Numbered from the stretch's first letter, positions 1 through 7,470 are shown. The stretch: 13,334 bases of DNA from Planctomycetia bacterium (GCA_009919445.1 RGBY01000048.1:1-13334), one strand, 5' to 3'. Numbers and translations: made by a program. Notes: generated by a model from the letters alone, not told the origin.

Positions 1-1394
1 GTGTTGGTCTGACTGCCGGCCCGGTCAAATACTGCCACACCGCGGCTGCTGCCTGTTCCAGAGAGGCTATAGACCTGATCGACCTGACCGTCACCATCGA
101 GATCAATCCCGCTAGCGAAACTGCGAGCGTTCGTGCCAGCACTGTCGGCAGGGGCAGAAAACTGCTGCAGCACGTTGCCACCGGCTGGCAACAGCCCAGA
201 AAAGACGTCGGTCACCGCTGAACTGCCCCGGCCACCCGAGACAAAAATGTCGTCAATAGCGTCGCTATCGAAGCGGGCAGCAGCGACGACAACACCAGTC
301 AGCCCGTAGGCGGCTCTGGGGGCAATCTGTCGGAGCACGGTCGGGCTACCAGCCAGGCTCATCACCTGCACTGAGCGACTCACGCCCGCTCCGGTGCCGA
401 CGACAAGCTCATGCTGTCCGTCAGCCACCGTCGAATCCTGAATGACTCCACCAGCCACCACGCCGATGTCAGCTGCCGCCAGCGTGACGCCATTGATGTG
501 ACTGCCTCCATAAGGCTGGAACGTTTGGAATGGCTCCGCTCCCCAGCCAGTGCCGCCGGCCGCAAGGCCAAAAACAGCGACATCAGCCCCCCGTGACTTG
601 CCAACGGCAATATCGCCACTGCCATCACCGTCATAGTCACCAAAGGCCACTGACAGGCCAGCAAAATAGGAATCCCCAAAGGGCTTCAGACGGAAGTCTG
701 TCAACTCGGTACCGTCAAGTTCAAAGACGCGAATCTCACCTTTGCCGGGACCTGAGGCAGCAATCACCTCGGCAACGCCATCTTGATCAACATCTGCGGT
801 AAACGTCTGAACGCCTCCACGAAAGCCACTTTCAAACGCTAAAAACTGACTGAACTCCTCTCCTGTAACTGGATCAATCACCGTGACAGTTGGGGCACTA
901 CGAAAGCCGACATCACTGCCAACAACCAACGCAGGCCCAATAAACTGACCGGCGCGATACTTGATATTCGTATCTTCATCAGCATTGTTATTGGGGTCGC
1001 TATCTGTCACGCCAAGACCTGCCCGGGCCTCTACCTCAAAGGTGACCTCGGCAGCTGATGACTCTGCAATCACCGCGTTCACAGTAAAGATAGCTGTTCC
1101 ACCTGCGGGCAGATTGATCGCCGTAAAGACGGCGTTGCCGCTCTCATTGCTACCCGATGCGGTTCCCGATGCTCCAGGAGAAAACTGAGCTGTCCAACTT
1201 GCCGAGGCGACACCGGTCGGCAGTGGTGCGACAATCCGCGTGCCGGCAGCAGCATCCTCGCCATTATTGGTGATGATCACCGTGTAGACACTCTCAGTTT
1301 CGAGCGATTCAGGTGCCCACCCCGTGCCGGAAGAGCGACGGCGACGCGGTGCCGCCGGCTGAGAACGTTGAAAGAGTCGGTACAGAAAGCTCAT
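1..1394 (-). CDS. Surface protein with DUF11-like and FG-GAP-type repeats (3' end outside window)
   Basis: An uninterrupted minus-strand frame runs from an ATG at 1394 off the left edge, giving at least 464 residues. The first 25 residues are basic (MSFLYRLF, then four arginines in a row) and lead into APESLETES, which resembles the LE-x-LE-x-R head motif of planctomycete surface proteins. There is no ordinary hydrophobic signal peptide. Residues about 35-135 look like a DUF11 domain (VYTVIITNNG, then LPAGGTAIFTVNA, then TDSDPNNNADED). From about 170 on come FG-GAP/VCBS-like blades with Asp-rich, calcium-type loops: DVDQDG at 201-206, DYDGDGSGD at 253-261, a DSDAIDD loop, and DLDGDGQVD near the edge. 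Such proteins are usually exported and form beta-propellers that bind calcium or partners; the role here is inferred. No Shine-Dalgarno precedes the ATG, so the start rests on the head motif. The C-terminus is not visible. Confidence 0.8.
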   Translation of the reverse strand, partial: MSFLYRLFQRSQPAAPRRRRSSGTGWAPESLETESVYTVIITNNGEDAAAGTRIVAPLPTGVASASWTAQFSPGASGTASGSNESGNAVFTAINLPAGGTAIFTVNAVIAESSAAEVTFEVEARAGLGVTDSDPNNNADEDTNIKYRAGQFIGPALVVGSDVGFRSAPTVTVIDPVTGEEFSQFLAFESGFRGGVQTFTADVDQDGVAEVIAASGPGKGEIRVFELDGTELTDFRLKPFGDSYFAGLSVAFGDYDGDGSGDIAVGKSRGADVAVFGLAAGGTGWGAEPFQTFQPYGGSHINGVTLAAADIGVVAGGVIQDSTVADGQHELVVGTGAGVSRSVQVMSLAGSPTVLRQIAPRAAYGLTGVVVAAARFDSDAIDDIFVSGGRGSSAVTDVFSGLLPAGGNVLQQFSAPADSAGTNARSFASGIDLDGDGQVDQVYSLSGTGSSRGVAVFDRAGSQTN

Positions 1395-1517
1395 CGGTTT
1401 TTGTTTTCGCTGATTGCCACAGACTGGGACCGGACGGTGGGCGCAGGACTCGACCACGTTCCCTCTACGTAAAGAACTACCCCCCGGTTTGGTCCCGGTC
1501 AATTTTCCGGTGTGGGC

Positions 1518-1558
1518 AAAAAAAGCGGGCCGGCTACCCGTGAGGGCAACCGACCCGC
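1518..1558 (-). terminator. Rho-independent terminator of the YTV protein gene
   Basis: Read on the minus strand, a 15-base arm GCGGGTCGGTTGCCC, a 4-base loop tcac and the arm GGGTAGCCGGCCCGC pair along their whole length, with three G-U wobbles and no mismatch. Seven T follow directly. The hairpin starts 42 bases after the stop codon of the gene ending at 1601, and about 120 bases before the start of the next minus-strand gene. It therefore separates two transcription units on the same strand. Confidence 0.93.
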
Positions 1559-1600
1559 AAATTCAAGCCAAATCGACCATTTCAGGCCGAAATAGGCCGC

Positions 1601-2968
1601 TTAGCGGCAGCAACGACGGCACCGCTTACGGCGGCAGCCCTTCTTGCAACCACTGTCGCAGCAGCCGTCACAACCGCCACAGCAGCAGCCCTTGTCGCAG
1701 CAGTCACAGGGCACTTCAACCTGCACCGTGACACACTTCTTGACGGGCACTTCCTTGGTGACCTGAACCGGAACGCAGACCTCGTAGGTGCAGGTCTTTT
1801 CCTCCGGCACACAGTCACAGACCGTGACGGTGTACTTTTCTTCCTTTTCCTGCGGAACCATGACCGTGTAGGAAACTTCCTTGGTCATCGTCTCTGGCAC
1901 GCACTTGCAGACCTGGTACTCACGAGTCCGAGTCTCAGTGCGGCACTTCTGCACCTTCACCGTGCGGGTCCGCTCCTCTGGAACACAGGTGGTGACGCAG
2001 TAGGTGCAGGTCCGCTCTTCCGGCCGGCACTTCTGCACCTTCACCGTGCAAGTCCGCTCTTCCGGAACGCACTTGGTGACACAGTAGGTGCGGGTCCGCT
2101 CTTCCGGGACGCACTTGGTGACACAGTAGGTGCGGGTCCGCTCTTCTTCACGGCACTTCTGCACGCAGACCTTGCGGGTCCGCTCTTCCTGACGGCACTT
2201 CGTCACGCAAACAGTGTAGGGAACCTCTTCAGTCACACACTCATAGGTCGTGCAAGGCACTTCCTTCGTCTTGACCTCAGGCACCCACACCCGCTTGCAG
2301 CACATCTTCGGAGGGCAAGGATTACCACAGGCGTCGGTTCCACAGGAAGGCATCTCGACCATCTGGTTTTCCCAGTGACCGCAGCAGACCTTGACCGTCT
2401 TGGTCGTGGTGACCGGCACCCGCTTCTGCACCGTTCGGGTCTTCTCGACCTTTTCAGTGTAAGGCACCATCACGGTGTAGGTCTCTTCAACCTCTTCGGT
2501 GTAAGGAACCTTGACCGTATAGGTGCAGGTCTTTTCTTCCTCGGTGTAGGTCCGAGTCTTTTCCTCGGTAACTGGCACCATCACCGTGTACTTCTGCTCA
2601 ACTTCTTCACAGTAGGGAACCTGAACCTGATATTCACAGGTCTTGGTTTCCATTACCTGCTTATTGACCGTGTACTCAACGGTCTTGGTTCGAGTCTCAG
2701 GCACGCACACTGTTACGGTGCGGGTCCGCTCCTCAGTTCGGGGAACCTGCTTCATGACCGTATAGGTCTTCTCACGGGTTTCCTTCTTGTACTCCGTGCA
2801 GGTGACAGTCTTCATCTCTGTCACATACTGCCTCTGACAAACAGTCTTGGTGCCACAGCAGGCACCCCCCTTCCCACCTTCGCATGAACCGCAATCAGCA
2901 AAGGCACTGACGCAGGTGGCGAGGATGGCAATCACCGGTGCGAAACCGGTCACGACATTGCGAATCAC
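1601..2968 (-). CDS. Secreted cysteine-rich YTV-repeat protein
   Basis: The protein has 455 residues, about 55 of them cysteine. It starts with GTG at 2968, placed by GGAGG five bases upstream. A signal peptide covers about residues 1-24, with likely cleavage after VSAFA and a mature start at DCGSC. The body is built of short Val/Thr/Glu/Lys strands such as YTVMVPYTE and RTRTYCVTK, matching the YTV short-repeat family of planctomycetes. Residues 254-365 form eight tandem 14-residue units of the type CVTKCVPEERTRTY, with cysteines at unit positions 1 and 5. Before them, 195-224 is a separate Cys/Pro-rich spacer. The last 35 residues (421-455) hold 14 cysteines mixed with Gly, Lys and Arg. Proteins of this family are thought to be cell-wall or envelope components cross-linked by disulfides; that role is inferred. 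The gene is a single unit with its own strong terminator. Confidence 0.9.
   Translation of the reverse strand: MIRNVVTGFAPVIAILATCVSAFADCGSCEGGKGGACCGTKTVCQRQYVTEMKTVTCTEYKKETREKTYTVMKQVPRTEERTRTVTVCVPETRTKTVEYTVNKQVMETKTCEYQVQVPYCEEVEQKYTVMVPVTEEKTRTYTEEEKTCTYTVKVPYTEEVEETYTVMVPYTEKVEKTRTVQKRVPVTTTKTVKVCCGHWENQMVEMPSCGTDACGNPCPPKMCCKRVWVPEVKTKEVPCTTYECVTEEVPYTVCVTKCRQEERTRKVCVQKCREEERTRTYCVTKCVPEERTRTYCVTKCVPEERTCTVKVQKCRPEERTCTYCVTTCVPEERTRTVKVQKCRTETRTREYQVCKCVPETMTKEVSYTVMVPQEKEEKYTVTVCDCVPEEKTCTYEVCVPVQVTKEVPVKKCVTVQVEVPCDCCDKGCCCGGCDGCCDSGCKKGCRRKRCRRCCR
1874..2209 (-). repeat. Tandem 42-bp (14-residue) coding repeats
   Basis: Eight in-frame units of 42 bp encode residues 254-365 of the YTV protein. 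Neighbouring units are nearly identical in DNA in places: the stretch starting at 2067 recurs exactly 42 bases on at 2109 for more than 35 bases. Other units differ at several positions, so part of the array is recently duplicated and part is old. Arrays like this can gain or lose units by recombination or slippage. Confidence 0.85.
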
Positions 2969-2973
2969 AAAAG

Positions 2974-2978
2974 CCTCC
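2974..2978 (-). promoter_or_regulatory. Shine-Dalgarno GGAGG deciding a GTG start
   Basis: On the minus strand GGAGG is followed by ctttt and then GTG at 2968. There is no ATG at a better place, and the GTG opens directly into a normal signal peptide. Confidence 0.8.
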
Positions 2979-2980
2979 GA

Positions 2981-3558
2981 GATTTACTAAGGACACAGGA
3001 AACCGAGCGGCCTCTCGAACGTTTTGCCCCACGGGACCACCAGGCCCCTGAGGAGCCAGAAACGTTTTGACCACCCACAACCAACGACCGACACGCCCGG
3101 CCGCCTGTTAATTTGGCTAGGATAGGCAGACTTTCTGGCCATGCAAGGAAGTCGGCGATTTTTTCCTACAATTTCTCCCGCAGCCAATGGGCCTTGCCGC
3201 CGTGCGTCAGCAGCAGGCCGGAAGAAACGCCGTAGCGAGCCATTCTCTCAGCCGGAAGATGCCAGCCTGTCCAAGCGTGTCAGCCGTTCGGCAATGTGGA
3301 CATTTAGGCGTAATGAACCTGTAGTTCCCTCCCGGAGCCGTGACCGACTGCTGGCGTTCCCCAGAGCCATTTTCCAGCCGTCTGCCAGCCATTTTCTGGC
3401 CAAAAGCTAGCCGCTGCATTTTTGGTGAACCGAGAGGAAACCGCTCCCCGCGACCCAGAGGACGCTGCCTCAACGGGAAACGGGCTGCCATTGTCCTTGC
3501 GTATAATTTTCGAGCGGGGGCCGACTTCGTTGGGAAAGCGGCCTTTTGACGACTTTCT
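2981..3558. other. Long intergenic region without a convincing gene
   Basis: About 580 bases separate the divergent YTV and CBS genes. The open frames here are under 105 codons, lack recognisable domains or good ribosome sites, and overlap each other on both strands. What can be seen is a pair of AACGTTTTG direct repeats (3018-3026 and 3061-3069) on the YTV side, a loose repeat (3237-3254 and 3364-3380), and a TATAAT box at 3502-3507 on the CBS side. No tRNA, riboswitch or terminator was recognised. Confidence 0.6.
3502..3507 (+). promoter_or_regulatory. Candidate -10 box (TATAAT) for the CBS gene
   Basis: A perfect TATAAT lies 66 bases before the CBS start codon, inside an AT-rich patch within GC-rich surroundings. 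No good -35 hexamer sits 16-18 bases upstream (the sequence there is GC-rich), so the assignment is tentative. Confidence 0.35.
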
Positions 3559-3573
3559 GGGGAGGATTCTGCT

Positions 3574-4026
3574 ATGGCTACCGCTGGTCAACTCTTGGAC
3601 GCCAAAACCAGCCACCGGGTCTTCACGGCCAGCCCGGAGACGACCGTTTTTGATGCAACGCGGCTTATGAACGCCGAACGAATCGGCGCCCTTTTGGTCG
3701 TAAAAGACGGGGCCTCACGCGACCATCTCGTTGGCATCTTCACCGAGCGGGACGTGCTCCGCCGGGTCGTGGCAGCGGGGCTATCGCCCGAACGAACCCG
3801 TTTGGAAGCGGTCATGACTCGCGAAATGATCACTTGCACAGTCGACACACCGCTGGAAGAGGTGAGTGAACTGATGCGGATGGAACGAATCCGACACCTT
3901 CCAGTCTTCGATCTGGCCCAACAGATCGCCGGCCTCGTCTCGATCGGTGATCTCAATGCCCATCAGGCTGACCGCCTCAAACTGGCTTTGAGCGAGGCAG
4001 AAAACTATATCCACGGGAGAGCCTGA
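3574..4026 (+). CDS. Two-CBS-domain protein
   Basis: This 150-residue protein consists almost only of a tandem CBS pair (Bateman module). CBS1 covers about residues 8-66 and contains VFDATRLM, IGALLVV and the typical LVGIFTERDVLRRV end. CBS2 covers about 77-135, with VMTREMITCTVDTPLEEV and IRHLPVFD, ending GLVSIGDL. Such modules bind adenine nucleotides or related ligands and act as energy or redox sensors, usually by regulating a partner; no catalytic or DNA-binding domain is fused. The ligand is not readable from the sequence. The ATG at 3574 is preceded by GGGGAGGA with a 7-base spacer, a strong ribosome site. The protein is cytoplasmic (no signal peptide or membrane segment). The next gene starts 238 bases downstream beyond a structured repeat, so it is probably a single-gene unit. 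Confidence 0.92.
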   Translation: MATAGQLLDAKTSHRVFTASPETTVFDATRLMNAERIGALLVVKDGASRDHLVGIFTERDVLRRVVAAGLSPERTRLEAVMTREMITCTVDTPLEEVSELMRMERIRHLPVFDLAQQIAGLVSIGDLNAHQADRLKLALSEAENYIHGRA

Positions 4027-4075
4027 GGCCCCAGAAGCGTCTGAGGCACAAGAGCGTCTGAGCCCCGGGGCCTCA
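4023..4075 (+). repeat. Inverted repeat enclosing short tandem repeats at the end of the CBS gene
   Basis: TGAGGCCCC (4024-4032, including the CBS stop codon) is exactly complementary to GGGGCCTCA (4067-4075). Between them AGCGTCTGAG occurs twice, at 4036-4045 and 4053-4062, so the whole is about two and a half imperfect 17-18-base units opening with CTGAG. A 9-bp stem with a 34-base loop can form in the transcript. No T run follows, so it is not a classical intrinsic terminator; it may protect the 3' end or be a remnant repeat. Confidence 0.55.
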
Positions 4076-4251
4076 ATGGCCACACTCGTACCCAAGCCGA
4101 ACGCTCCTTCGTCCTTTCCTCGTCCTGGCATTTGCCGGAGGATCTGGCCGCATAAGTTTTTTAGAGCAGGGACATTTTGTGCATACTGCTGAACGCCGTT
4201 GGGGTAATGATCTCCCGACAGCCGCCACCGTCTCTCCCCACTGTTCCCCTG

Positions 4252-4256
4252 AAGGA
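4252..4256 (+). promoter_or_regulatory. Shine-Dalgarno AAGGA deciding the esterase start
   Basis: AAGGA lies seven bases before ATG 4264. It supports this start over a TTG 87 bases upstream in the same frame. Only the ATG places the signal peptide at the N-terminus. Confidence 0.7.
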
Positions 4257-4263
4257 TTTGTTG

Positions 4264-5639
4264 ATGTCTTTTCGCTGCCTCTGTGCCTTGGTGGTGACTG
4301 CGGTCACCTTCTTTCCCTCTGCCTCCATCCAGGCTGCCGTCAGCCTCAACAACCTGTTTGGTGACCACATGGTGTTGCAGCAGGGCATCCGCAACAAAGT
4401 CTGGGGCAAGGCCAAGCCGGGTGAAAATGTCACGGTCTCGCTGGCCGGACAGAGCCACTCCACCACTGCTGGTGACGATGGCAGCTGGTCGATCCATCTC
4501 GATGCCATCAACGAGTATGGTGGCCCGCACACGCTCACCGTTTCGGGTGAGAACACGGTCAGTTTCAACGATGTCCTCATCGGTGAGGTCTGGGTCTGCT
4601 CGGGACAGTCCAACATGCAGTGGAGCATTGACCGGGCGCGGGATGCTGATTTGGAGAAAGCGGCAGCGAATTTCCCGATGATTCGGTTGATCTCTGTGCC
4701 CCAGGTGGGTGTGCAGGAACCACAAGACAATTTCAATGGAGCCTGGACTACCTGCACCCCCGAAACAGTCGGTCGGTTTTCAGCCGTTGGCTTTTTGTTT
4801 GGCCGCCAACTCCACCAGACCCTCAATGTTCCCGTTGGCCTCATCAACAACGCCTGGGGAGGCAGTGCCTGTGAAGCCTGGATCAACCGGCAACTCCTCG
4901 CGGGTGACGAGCGATTCAAACCGCTGCTGGAACGCTGGGAAAAAGTTGAGGCTGACAACGCTCGCCCTGGCAACATCTATTGCGGTGTCCTCGCCCCAAC
5001 CATTGGCTACGGCATCCGAGGTGCTATCTGGTATCAGGGTGAATCGAATGCCAGTCGGGCCATGCAGTATCGGGATCTTTTCCCCTTCATGATCCAATCT
5101 TGGCGAAATGAATGGGGCCTGGGTGACTTTCCATTTTACTGGGTGCAACTGGCTGACTTCCGGGCAGAGCAGCCCAAACCAGCCGACAGTGACTGGGCGG
5201 AACTCCGTGAGGCCCAGACCATGACCATGGACAAGCTCCCCAACACTGGTGAGGCCGTCATCATTGATATTGGTGAAGGCAAAGATATCCACCCGCAAAA
5301 TAAGCAGGATGTCGCCAAAAGAGTATGGAGAAGCAGGGCAACAAAATTGTGCTCTCCTTTGACCATGTTCAGCCAAATGCCAACAGCTGGCGACCGTTTG
5401 ATGTTCATGAGCCGATTGGCTTCACCGTTGCTGGGCAGGACAAGAATTTTCTTCCCGCCTCGGCAAAGATTCTGCCCGACGGCACTATCGCGGTCTGGAA
5501 CGATGCCGTGACCGAGCCGGTTGCCGTCCGCTATGCCTGGGCTGACAATCCGGTCTGCAACCTGTTTTCAGCTGCCGGGCTGCCCCTCACCCCATTCCGT
5601 ACTGATGACTTCCCCGCCGTGACGGCTGACCGTTATTAA
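4264..5639 (+). pseudogene. Sialate O-acetylesterase-like secreted esterase, frame broken by an internal deletion
   Basis: The reading frame from ATG 4264 gives a signal peptide (about residues 1-24, cleavage near SIQA) and then an SGNH-type sialate O-acetylesterase. Residues 110-120 hold the nucleophile block VWVCSGQSNMQW (Ser116), 256-262 hold WYQGESN, and D341/H343 lie in DIHPQNKQDV, the catalytic Asp-His block. After residue 353 (near 5322) the frame becomes unrelated sequence and stops at 5511. The family's C-terminal part continues in another frame from about 5322 to 5639: SMEKQGNKIVLSFDHV, then VRYAWADNP and the usual end LPLTPFRTDDFP. Compared with family members as I know them, about 21 residues following DVAKR (normally of the type LALxALAKxYG to GPLYK) are missing. 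The loss is therefore a net deletion of 3n+1 bases, roughly 64-67. All catalytic residues lie before the break, but the fold is truncated. Pseudogene, or an assembly error. Confidence 0.85.
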
Positions 5640-5740
5640 TGCCTTGACGGGGCTGGGCGAAATCATGCGTCTCGCGATAGGCTGATGGACTGTGAGTCGA
5701 CGCTTCCTGCGTCAACTCAGTGTCTCTCTCAGGTCATCAC

Positions 5741-5747
5741 AAGGAGG
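5741..5747 (+). promoter_or_regulatory. Shine-Dalgarno AAGGAGG deciding the lipoprotein start
   Basis: This near-perfect anti-16S match lies six bases before ATG 5754. The frame is open for 69 bases upstream (ATG at 5685), but that start lacks such a site and would bury the signal peptide 23 residues deeper. Confidence 0.8.
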
Positions 5748-5753
5748 GGTCGC

Positions 5754-7061
5754 ATGAGTCGCATGAGCAGAAGCATGAAACCACGTGCCGCGGCATGTAT
5801 CGGCGGAAGCCTGTGGAAGACTTCCGGCTGCCTGCTGGCCGGCTGGCTCATTATGGGCCTGAGTGGCTGTAGCCAGGTCGTCAATCGACCGGTCAACGAA
5901 CACTTGCCGCGAGCAAGCAACGGGCGACGGTCTGGCCCTGAGCAGCAACACCAAAGCCTGCGTCCGTCCCGGCCAATCCCCGTGATTATTCAGCCAGCGG
6001 TTCCCTTTCGCATGGCCGTGCTCGACCAGTCATCGGCGAAAAACAGCCAGGCCGTTTCAACGGGCATTATTCCCGTCGCCGCTGAACTGCCCCTCGCCAA
6101 TCATCCCGCTGCCCCAGGCCGACTTCCGGCCACACCCGATGCTCTGCCCGCCGTGGCCACTGCGGTCCGAACTACGTTTGCTGATTACCTTGCTGCCTTC
6201 AACCGTCATGATCCGGTCGCGCTCGCTGCACACTGGGCTCTGGAAGGAGAAAATCTTGATCTCGATACTGGCTGCCGCACTACAGGCCGCCACGCCGTCG
6301 AGCATGTCTTCGATCGACTCTTCGCAACGCATCAGAAGGCCTCGATTGCCTTCGACATCGAGTCGGTGCGGCCGATCGATGATGACGTTGTCGTCGTCGA
6401 TGGCGTCTCGCAGCTGAGCTTCTCCGATCGCGACCCTGCCCGCAGCCGATTCTCGGCAGTGCTCGTCCGTCATGAAGATCGCTGGCTGATTGAAACGGTG
6501 CGTGAGGCTGCTGCCCAAACCACACCAACCATTCACGACCGTCTAGCCGAGCTCGACTGGTTGCGTGGCTCGTGGGAAGACGTCAGTGATGGCGTCACGG
6601 TAAGCCTCCAGTGTGACTGGAATGAAGCCGGTACCTTTCTTATCCGAAGGCATCTCATCACGGATGATCCCGAGCCCACGGGGGCTGCCGCTCGGCTGGC
6701 CGCCGGTGTGCCGGCGCTCCTTCCGGTCGATGACACCACCAATCAGCAGCCGGCCAAACCCCGCCGCAGAAGCATCACGGAATACATTGGCTGGGATGAG
6801 TCACGCGGTGAAATTCGTTCGTGGCTCTTCTGCTCTGATGGCCGCACGGCTGAGTGGAGCTGGCTCCGCACCACAACCGGCTGGCTTCTCACAGACGCCA
6901 GTGATGCCGATTCCGCTGCCGGCTTAACCCAGCTCACCCTCACCCAGATCGGCAGCGATGAAATGACGCTTCAGCTTGCGGCCGGACCTGCCTCAGCATT
7001 CGTGCCAACGGCTGACTTCCTCCGAACCGCCAGGCCGTTTCCTTCGCAGCCGCACCCCTGA
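5754..7061 (+). CDS. Lipoprotein with SnoaL-like (NTF2-fold) and C-terminal lipocalin-like domains
   Basis: 435 residues. The N-terminus is basic, then CLLAGWLIMGLSGC forms a lipoprotein signal with the lipobox LSG-Cys39, so the protein should be lipid-anchored in the envelope. Residues 40-130 are Pro/Arg-rich and probably unstructured. About 134-253 match the SnoaL-like/DUF4440 (SgcJ/EcaC) type: TTFADYLAAFNRHDP, then a long VVVVDGVSQLSF strand and the closing VRHEDRWLIETVRE. About 264-435 begin LDWLRGSWED and contain EYIGWDESRGEIRSWLF and WSWLRTTTGWLL, a beta-rich domain like the DUF1579/lipocalin-like tails often paired with SnoaL domains in planctomycetes. NTF2-fold members bind small hydrophobic ligands or act as enzymes; neither function can be assigned here. 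The gene follows the broken esterase by 114 bases and precedes a small gene by 22 bases. Confidence 0.82.
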   Translation: MSRMSRSMKPRAAACIGGSLWKTSGCLLAGWLIMGLSGCSQVVNRPVNEHLPRASNGRRSGPEQQHQSLRPSRPIPVIIQPAVPFRMAVLDQSSAKNSQAVSTGIIPVAAELPLANHPAAPGRLPATPDALPAVATAVRTTFADYLAAFNRHDPVALAAHWALEGENLDLDTGCRTTGRHAVEHVFDRLFATHQKASIAFDIESVRPIDDDVVVVDGVSQLSFSDRDPARSRFSAVLVRHEDRWLIETVREAAAQTTPTIHDRLAELDWLRGSWEDVSDGVTVSLQCDWNEAGTFLIRRHLITDDPEPTGAAARLAAGVPALLPVDDTTNQQPAKPRRRSITEYIGWDESRGEIRSWLFCSDGRTAEWSWLRTTTGWLLTDASDADSAAGLTQLTLTQIGSDEMTLQLAAGPASAFVPTADFLRTARPFPSQPHP

Positions 7062-7083
7062 CAGTTGCTCCTCAGGATCAACC

Positions 7084-7407
7084 ATGCCAGATGCATCGGC
7101 AGCCCAGGCTTTTGTGACAGCAGTTCAAACTGCTGCCATTTCCGGACCATTGCTCGTGGTCGCCACCAGCGACACGGTCGGCCGGTTTGCTCCAGACTGG
7201 GCGGTGGCCTGCCAGGATCTCGAGCTTCACTACCGAGTGCTGGTCGTCGAGCCTGACTGCCCGCTTGCCGCTGACGATATCGCCACGGAGGCTGCGCGGC
7301 TGTCTGCTGGAGGGATTCTGGCAGTCGGTCCTGATGGCCTCGTGATCACGGCGACAGTCGCTGCCAGACAGAGTGGGCTTCCGCTGGCGATACTCGCGGA
7401 GGGTTAG
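7084..7407 (+). CDS. Small hypothetical protein, alpha/beta
   Basis: 107 residues, not recognised. ATG 7084 is preceded by AGGA with a 6-base spacer; an in-frame ATG at 6976 would overlap the lipoprotein gene by 86 bases and has no support. The predicted order is a helix (SAAQAFVTAVQTAA), strand (PLLVVATS), helix, strand (YRVLVVEPD), helix (AADDIATEAARLS) and a final strand-helix-strand ending LPLAILAEG. That alternation suggests a small Rossmann-like or flavodoxin-like fold, but no nucleotide-binding glycine motif is visible. It has no signal peptide and is acidic, so probably cytoplasmic. It lies 22 bases after the lipoprotein gene on the same strand and is likely co-transcribed. It converges on the PDZ gene, with 63 bases between the two ends and no clear terminator there. 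Confidence 0.65.
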   Translation: MPDASAAQAFVTAVQTAAISGPLLVVATSDTVGRFAPDWAVACQDLELHYRVLVVEPDCPLAADDIATEAARLSAGGILAVGPDGLVITATVAARQSGLPLAILAEG

Positions 7408-7470
7408 CAGGCCATGGAAAAGTCCTGCGAGCGGACGCTGCGGTGAAGCGGTGAAATAGAACGCTACTAG

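Noticed and set aside
2375..2887. 170-codon plus-strand open frame opposite the YTV gene
   Set aside because: It mirrors the repetitive antisense of a strongly supported gene (signal peptide, ribosome site, terminator); its translation has no domain and simply reflects the repeat composition.
4177..4263. TTG at 4177 as start of the esterase
   Set aside because: It adds 29 residues before the signal peptide and has no ribosome site, whereas ATG 4264 has AAGGA and opens into the signal peptide.
3781..4976. Long minus-strand open frames (314 and 271 codons) opposite the CBS and esterase genes
   Set aside because: Both lie antisense to genes with clear catalytic or CBS motifs, cross the intergenic region and show no domain of their own; typical GC-rich shadow frames.
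5311..5330. Programmed -1 frameshift in the esterase at the AAAAG run
   Set aside because: The sequence GCCAAAAGAG is not a canonical slippery heptamer, no strong downstream structure was seen, and a shift would still leave about 21 conserved residues missing.
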